Part shown: piece after piece, positions 21,388 through 25,905 of the stretch
Position numbering within the stretch: the stretch's first letter is position 1
How the letters are laid out: the number at the start of each line of letters is the position of its first letter
Source: DASYQV01 sp036005125
GTDB taxonomy: Bacteria > Acidobacteriota > Vicinamibacteria > Vicinamibacterales > UBA2999
Direction: 5' to 3'
DNA length: 25,905 nucleotides
Assembly: GCA_036005125.1 (NCBI GenBank)
Contig: DASYQV010000329.1
Location: 1-25,905, forward strand
Program-made: the position numbers and the translations under genes
Notes under the pieces: model-generated
Database searches by the model: none
What the model saw: only the letters and a program-made list of their open reading frames with translations
Told to the model about the DNA's origin: nothing

Positions 21388-23907
21388 CTACAACCTGGCG
21401 CCCAGATATGCGCAGACCCGAAGTAAGTCCGCGAAGACGCCACCGGCTGTCACGGCCGGCCCGGCGCCTGGCCCCTGTACGACAAGCGGATTGCGATCAT
21501 ATCGACTCGTCACAAATCGGATGACGTTGTCGGTGAGGTTGATGTTGGCAAACGGGTGCGACCTGTCCAGCTCCACCAGCCCGACCGTAGCCCGCCCGGT
21601 AGCCGCATCGAGCGCGCCAACGTAGCGGAGCACGCGATCGTTGGTCTGCGCCGCATGCAGACGGGCCAGCATCGGCGCGTCGAGCTCCGACAAATGCTCC
21701 ATGAACACGTCGGGCGGGCACGTGGCAAGCGCCGGCGGAATCAGACTCTCGAGCTCGATGTCGCCGAGCTCGAGCTTGAGACCCATCTCGCGGCCGAGAA
21801 TGATCAGCTTGCGCGCGACGTCCATGCCCGACAGGTCTTCACGCGGATCAGGTTCAGTGTACCCGTTGGCTTTGGCATCGCGGACGATGGCGGAAAACGG
21901 CTGCCGCCCATCCCACACGTTGAACAGATACGCGAGCGTGCCGGACAGAATACCCTCGATCCGCCGGATATCGTCTCCGGTTTCGCGCAGGTCCCGAAGC
22001 GTCTGGATGATGGGCAGTCCGGCCCCTACCGTCGCCTCGTACAGATAATGCGCCCCGCCCAGCCGCCGTGCCTCGGTCAAGCGGTTGTAGAACTGCATGT
22101 CGGCGCTGTTCGCCTTCTTGTTGGGTGTGACGATGTGGATGCCGGCTGCAAGCCAGCGCGGATAGTGCTGCGCCACCTCGGCGCTCGCCGAACAGTCGAT
22201 GATGACGGCGTGCGGCAGATGCTCCGCGTGCACGTGCTCCTCGAACTGCACGAGGTCCGCGGGTGCGCCGTCGGCCAGCGCCTCGCGCCAGTGATTGAAC
22301 GAGATGGTGGAATTTCCGAGCAGCATGTGGCGGGACGTGGAGATGCCGCGCAGACGGAGATCCAGCCTGAAGTCCCGCCTCAGCCTCGCAGTCTGCGAAG
22401 CAAGCTGGTCGATCAGCACGCTGCCGACGGCGCCCGGGCCGATCAAGCCGATCGAGATCGTGTGCGGCGACAGATAGAACGCCGAATGCACCGCTCGCAG
22501 CGCGCGCGTCGTCTGCCGGTCGTCGATGACGAGCGAGATGTTACGCTCGGACGATCCCTGGGCGATTGCGCGGACGTTGACGCCGGCCGCGCCCAGCGCC
22601 CCGAAGACCTTCGCGGCCACCCCGGGCGTCCCGGCCATGCCGTCGCCAACCACCGAGAGGATGCTGCAGCCCGGCAACACGTCGACGTTCTGTATCTGTC
22701 CCTGCCTGAGCTCGAGGTCGAACGTCTGACGCACGGTGCGTTCCGTCCGCTCGCTCTCCGCGTGCGGGATCGCAAAACAAATCGAATGTTCGGAGCTTCC
22801 CTGCGAGATCAGGATGACGGAGATCCCGTGCTCGCGCAGCGCGCCGAAGAGGCGCTGCGCGGTGCCGGGCACGCCGATCATGCCCGCGCCTTCGACGTTG
22901 ACGAGCGCGATGCCGTCGATACTCGTGATCCCTTTGACCGCGTGGGACGAGACGGGCCTCGCACAGATCAACGTCCCCGGCTGGTCCGGCGCGAACGTGT
23001 TCCGGATCCGGATCGGGATGTTCTTCGCCACCGCGGGCGCCATGGTCTGCGGATGAATCACCTTGGCGCCGAAATACGCGAGCTCCATCGCTTCGTGATA
23101 GGAGAGCGAATCGATGACCGTCGCATCCGGCACCCGCCGCGGATCGGCGCTCAGGACGCCGTCGACGTCGGTCCAGATCTGAATCTCGGCGGCGTCCAGC
23201 AGGTCGCCGAAGATCGAGGCCGAGAAGTCGCTGCCGTTGCGTCCGAGCGTCGTCTGAAGCCCCTGCGGATCGCGGGCGATGAAGCCGGGGATGATCAGCG
23301 TGACGCTCGGATCGCGTGGCAACACGCGGCTGGCGTTGGCTCGCGACTCGGTCCATCGCACGGTGGGCCCGAGCGCGCCCCACTCCACCTCGACGACCTC
23401 GCGCGCATCGATCCAATGGACGCGGCCCGGTCGCCGCTCGCGGCCGGCAAGATACCGCACGAACAGCCGCGTCGACCAGATTTCACCGAATCCGGCAATC
23501 ACATCGCGCAGGACCGGCGACGCGGAACGGATCAGGCTGACGGCCTGCAGGATCCCGAGCACGTCGCGGCAATCGCTGTCGAGCTCGCGGACGTACTCCT
23601 CCGCCACCGGTCCGTCGAGCAGCGCCGACGCAATCTGGACGTGCCGCTGCCGCAGCGCATCGAGCTGGTCGGGCACCTGCGGCTGTTGACGCTCCGAGGC
23701 CGCGACCAGCGTCAACAGCGCGTCGGTGACCCCGCGACACGCCGACAGGACGACGCCCAGCCGCGGCCGGGGATCATCTTCGAGAATCTGCGCCACACGC
23801 TCCATGCATGCGGCGTCGGCCACGCTCGATCCGCCAAACTTGTGAACCCGCCACTGATCGGCCACGTCGACGTTACCCCGCGCTCCCCGGGATGGCCCGA
23901 CAGCCAT
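21388..23907 (-). CDS. thrA: Bifunctional aspartate kinase / homoserine dehydrogenase
   Basis: An 839-residue fusion close to the E. coli ThrA length (820). It catalyses the first and third steps of the aspartate pathway to threonine and methionine. The kinase (about 1-310) has VHKFGGSSV, GRNGSDFSASIFGDLLDA and the WTDVDGVLSADPR segment. Two ACT domains follow (ALVNVEGAGMIGVPGTAQRL and LSVVGDGMAGTPGVAAKVF), the usual site of feedback control. The dehydrogenase has the nucleotide-binding IGLIGPGAVGSVL and the signature stretch YEATVGAGLPII ... IEGILSGTLAYLFN ... GYTEPDPREDLSGMDVARKL. The ATG at 23907 directly follows a GTG at 23910. A GTG at 23865, nearer to WRVHKFGG and with GGGG upstream, is an alternative. 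It heads an operon with the DUF6351 gene. Attenuation is not visible upstream. Confidence 0.93.
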   Translation of the reverse strand: MAVGPSRGARGNVDVADQWRVHKFGGSSVADAACMERVAQILEDDPRPRLGVVLSACRGVTDALLTLVAASERQQPQVPDQLDALRQRHVQIASALLDGPVAEEYVRELDSDCRDVLGILQAVSLIRSASPVLRDVIAGFGEIWSTRLFVRYLAGRERRPGRVHWIDAREVVEVEWGALGPTVRWTESRANASRVLPRDPSVTLIIPGFIARDPQGLQTTLGRNGSDFSASIFGDLLDAAEIQIWTDVDGVLSADPRRVPDATVIDSLSYHEAMELAYFGAKVIHPQTMAPAVAKNIPIRIRNTFAPDQPGTLICARPVSSHAVKGITSIDGIALVNVEGAGMIGVPGTAQRLFGALREHGISVILISQGSSEHSICFAIPHAESERTERTVRQTFDLELRQGQIQNVDVLPGCSILSVVGDGMAGTPGVAAKVFGALGAAGVNVRAIAQGSSERNISLVIDDRQTTRALRAVHSAFYLSPHTISIGLIGPGAVGSVLIDQLASQTARLRRDFRLDLRLRGISTSRHMLLGNSTISFNHWREALADGAPADLVQFEEHVHAEHLPHAVIIDCSASAEVAQHYPRWLAAGIHIVTPNKKANSADMQFYNRLTEARRLGGAHYLYEATVGAGLPIIQTLRDLRETGDDIRRIEGILSGTLAYLFNVWDGRQPFSAIVRDAKANGYTEPDPREDLSGMDVARKLIILGREMGLKLELGDIELESLIPPALATCPPDVFMEHLSELDAPMLARLHAAQTNDRVLRYVGALDAATGRATVGLVELDRSHPFANINLTDNVIRFVTSRYDRNPLVVQGPGAGPAVTAGGVFADLLRVCAYLGARL

Positions 23908-23947
23908 CACCTAAAGAGAGTTATTTTACGTTGTGCGCCGCTGCAAT

Positions 23948-24022
23948 CGTAGGCCGCATCTTCAGATGCGGTTCAGTACAGTCATCAAAATCATCTCGCC
24001 GGGTCTAAAGACCCGGCCTACG
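23948..24022. repeat. Pair of perfect palindromes in opposite orientation (CGTAGG...CCTACG)
   Basis: CCGCATCT/AGATGCGG (23954-23961 and 23964-23971) is preceded by CGTAGG. CCGGGTCT/AGACCCGG (23999-24006 and 24009-24016) is followed by CCTACG. The flanks are inverted copies, so the two hairpins form one composite inverted unit with a 27-base spacer. It lies in the divergent gap between the thrA-like gene and the PQQ dehydrogenase gene. It is related to the element at 18580-18620. Confidence 0.8.
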
Positions 24023-24079
24023 TACGAAATCAGAAATCAGGTGATATAGACTTCGCAGCATTACCTGAGGAGTCCCCCA

Positions 24080-25905
24080 GTGTCGATCCCCAGATGCGTG
24101 CTTTTTATCGCGGTCTCGCTGGCAGCAGCGGCAGTGCCTGCCGGAGCCCAGCCGCCTGACGGCGCGGCCGTCTTCGCGAAACATTGCGCGTCCTGCCACG
24201 CCGGCGCCGGGGTGGAACGCGCCCCGAGCCAGGCCGCGCTGCGAGAGCGGACTCCCGAAGCGATTCTCGGAGCGCTCGTGAACGGCGTCATGGCTTCGCA
24301 GGCTGCCGCCCTCACCGATGCGGAACGACGGAGCGTCGCTGAATATCTCAGCGGACGCCGCCTCGGCGCCGACAACCCGGCGCCCGTGGCCGGACGGTGC
24401 GCCGCCGCGCCCCCTCCGCTGAGCGATCCGACCCGGGGTCCCCACTGGAACGGTTGGGGCATCACGGGGACCAATTCGCGATTTCAACCTGCTGATCAAG
24501 CGCGGTTGACCGCAGAGCAGGTGCCGAGGCTGCGTCTCAAATGGGCGTTCGGGTTCCCGGAGGCTTCGTCGGCCCGCTCCCAGCCAGCGGTTGCGGGCGG
24601 GCGCGTCTTCGTGGGAAGCGAGGGAGGCACGGTCTATTCGCTCGACGCGAAAACGGGATGCGTATACTGGACGTTCCCCGCCGGAGCCGGAGTGCGGACG
24701 GGCATGACGCTCGGACCACGCGCCGGCGCCAGCGGAACCTACGCGCTGTACTTCGGCGACGTGCAGGCGCACGTGTACGCGGTCGACGCGGCCAGCGGTG
24801 AGCTGCTGTGGAAGCGGAAGATTGATGATCATCCGCACGCCCGCATCACCGGCACGCCCGTGGTGTTCCGCGACCTCGTCTACGTGCCGGTGAACTCCGT
24901 TGGCGAAGAGGGCGCAGGCAGCCGTCCCGGATATGCCTGCTGCACGTCCCGCGGCAGCGTCACGGCGCTCGACGCGGGAACCGGAACGGTTCGCTGGAAG
25001 ACGTACACGGTCGAAGAGCCGACGTTTCGCGGGAAGACCCCTCGCGGAGGGGACATGTGGGGTCCCTCGGGCGCGAATATCTGGTCGGCGCCGACGATTG
25101 ACGCGAAGCGTGGCGTCCTCTACGTCGGGACCGGCAACCAGTTCAGCGGGCCGGAAAGGCAGACCAGCGACGCGATTCTCGCCATGGATCTCGAGTCGGG
25201 CGCAATCAAGTGGGTCAACCAGCGGACGGCAGGAGACATCTCGATCGGCGGGTGCCGGGATCGCTACACGAGAAGACCGGACTGTCCCGAGCGAGGGGTC
25301 GGACCGGATGTGGACTTCGGCAGCTCGTCGTTGCTCGTGACGCTGCCGAACGGCCGCGACCTGCTCCTCGCGCCCCAGAAAAATGCAGTCATCTGGGCCC
25401 TCGATCCGGACAACAAGGGCAGCGTGGTGTGGGAGTATCGGGCCGGCAAGGGCGGGCCGATGGGAGGCTTCGAATGGGGCGCCGCCACCGACGGCGAACT
25501 CATCTACGGGGCTATTTCCGATGACCAATCGTCGATCTTCTCGAACGCCGCGGATCTCAAGGGCGACGTGCCGGGCGGCCTGCACGCGGTACGGATCGCC
25601 ACGGGAGAACGCGCCTGGTTCGCGCCGCCGAGGCCGCCGCTCTGTGGCAGCGGGCGCGGCTGCAGCGCGGCGCAGTCGGCTGCCGTGACCGCCATTCCGG
25701 GCGTCGTCTTCTCGGGCTCGATCGATGGTGGCATCCGCGCCTACTCGAGCAGGGACGGATCGGTCCTCTGGGAGTTCGATACCAATCGCGAGTTCGAAAC
25801 GGTAAACGGCGTGAAGGCCAAGGGCGCCTCCATCGGCGGCCCCGGGCCCGTGGTCGTCGACGGAATGCTCTACGTCAATTCGGGGTACAGCACGGGAGGC
25901 AGGCC
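24080..25905 (+). CDS. Cytochrome c-PQQ beta-propeller dehydrogenase (polyvinyl-alcohol-dehydrogenase-like), partial
   Basis: A protein of at least 608 residues, open to the right edge. The first 23 residues form a signal peptide (VLFIAVSLAAAAVPAGA-Q). A short cytochrome c domain (about 27-100) follows with the heme-binding CASCH (36-40). A quinoprotein propeller then begins near GRCAAAPPP and HWNGWGITGTNSRFQ, with repeated PQQ-type strands such as GGTVYSLDAKTGCVYW, AHVYAVDAASGELLW and GSVTALDAGTGTVRW. Vicinal Cys287-Cys288 (GYACCTSRG) may form the disulfide ring seen in PQQ alcohol dehydrogenases. The N-terminal cytochrome order matches polyvinyl-alcohol-dehydrogenase-like enzymes. The substrate is presumably an alcohol, in the periplasm, with the heme taking electrons from PQQ. 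The GTG at 24080 is chosen because GAGGAG lies 7 bases upstream and the signal peptide starts there. Confidence 0.85.
   Translation, partial: MSIPRCVLFIAVSLAAAAVPAGAQPPDGAAVFAKHCASCHAGAGVERAPSQAALRERTPEAILGALVNGVMASQAAALTDAERRSVAEYLSGRRLGADNPAPVAGRCAAAPPPLSDPTRGPHWNGWGITGTNSRFQPADQARLTAEQVPRLRLKWAFGFPEASSARSQPAVAGGRVFVGSEGGTVYSLDAKTGCVYWTFPAGAGVRTGMTLGPRAGASGTYALYFGDVQAHVYAVDAASGELLWKRKIDDHPHARITGTPVVFRDLVYVPVNSVGEEGAGSRPGYACCTSRGSVTALDAGTGTVRWKTYTVEEPTFRGKTPRGGDMWGPSGANIWSAPTIDAKRGVLYVGTGNQFSGPERQTSDAILAMDLESGAIKWVNQRTAGDISIGGCRDRYTRRPDCPERGVGPDVDFGSSSLLVTLPNGRDLLLAPQKNAVIWALDPDNKGSVVWEYRAGKGGPMGGFEWGAATDGELIYGAISDDQSSIFSNAADLKGDVPGGLHAVRIATGERAWFAPPRPPLCGSGRGCSAAQSAAVTAIPGVVFSGSIDGGIRAYSSRDGSVLWEFDTNREFETVNGVKAKGASIGGPGPVVVDGMLYVNSGYSTGGR

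Noticed and set aside
21556..23952. Long plus-strand open frame (798 codons) opposite the thrA-like gene
   Set aside because: It is exactly antisense to a gene with unmistakable kinase, ACT and dehydrogenase motifs. Its translation is rich in Arg, His and Asp with no recognisable domain. High GC leaves the opposite strand open by chance.

Overview
The window is GC-rich, densely coded bacterial DNA, mostly on the minus strand. The gene mix is a fused aspartokinase/homoserine dehydrogenase, a DUF6351-type exported hydrolase, an exported methyltransferase, a cytochrome-c-fused PQQ dehydrogenase and many short intergenic palindromes. It suggests a soil Acidobacteriota of the Vicinamibacteria type. 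That assignment is inference from gene content and repeat style; there is no rRNA or tRNA to confirm it.

Region 1 (1-12093, minus strand) is a lipid-primed type I polyketide locus. In transcription order it has a small NusG/RfaH/LoaP-like antiterminator (12093-11524), a leader with a long hairpin and a repeat array (11523-11245), and a 2940-residue synthase (11244-2422) ordered FAAL-ACP-KS-AT-DH(N half)-luciferase-like monooxygenase-DH(C half)-KR-ACP. A 349-base gap built as a nested palindrome follows, then a second PKS protein (KS-AT, starting at 2072) that runs off the left edge. The likely logic is that a free fatty acid is adenylated and loaded, extended once with malonate, oxidised by the embedded flavin monooxygenase and reduced by the KR. 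It is then passed to the next module, with the NusG paralogue helping polymerase through the very long operon.

Region 2 (12290-16304, minus strand) has a large inverted array of AT-rich heptamers, a double-domain ArsA/Get3-type ATPase whose stop codon lies inside that array, a Tat-exported sulfite-oxidase-type molybdoenzyme 28 bases upstream of it, and a GNAT acetyltransferase whose end abuts a dispersed-looking palindrome.

Region 3 (16642-19140) has an exported plus-strand protein combining a lectin-like domain, two EF-hands and a LecA-like C-terminus. A convergent exported SAM methyltransferase and a small exported protein of unknown function follow.

Region 4 (19177-25905) has a probable two-gene minus-strand operon of bifunctional aspartokinase/homoserine dehydrogenase and a DUF6351 hydrolase. 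Divergently, a cytochrome c-PQQ propeller dehydrogenase runs off the right edge. The 170-base divergent gap carries a pair of short perfect palindromes.

Two repeat families recur: inverted arrays of GATTC/GATTTGT-like heptamers (three loci), and short perfect palindromes of the CCGCATCT/AGATGCGG or CCGGGTCT/AGACCCGG type flanked by CCTACG (three full copies at two loci). I see no rRNA, tRNA, CRISPR array, transposase or integrase.
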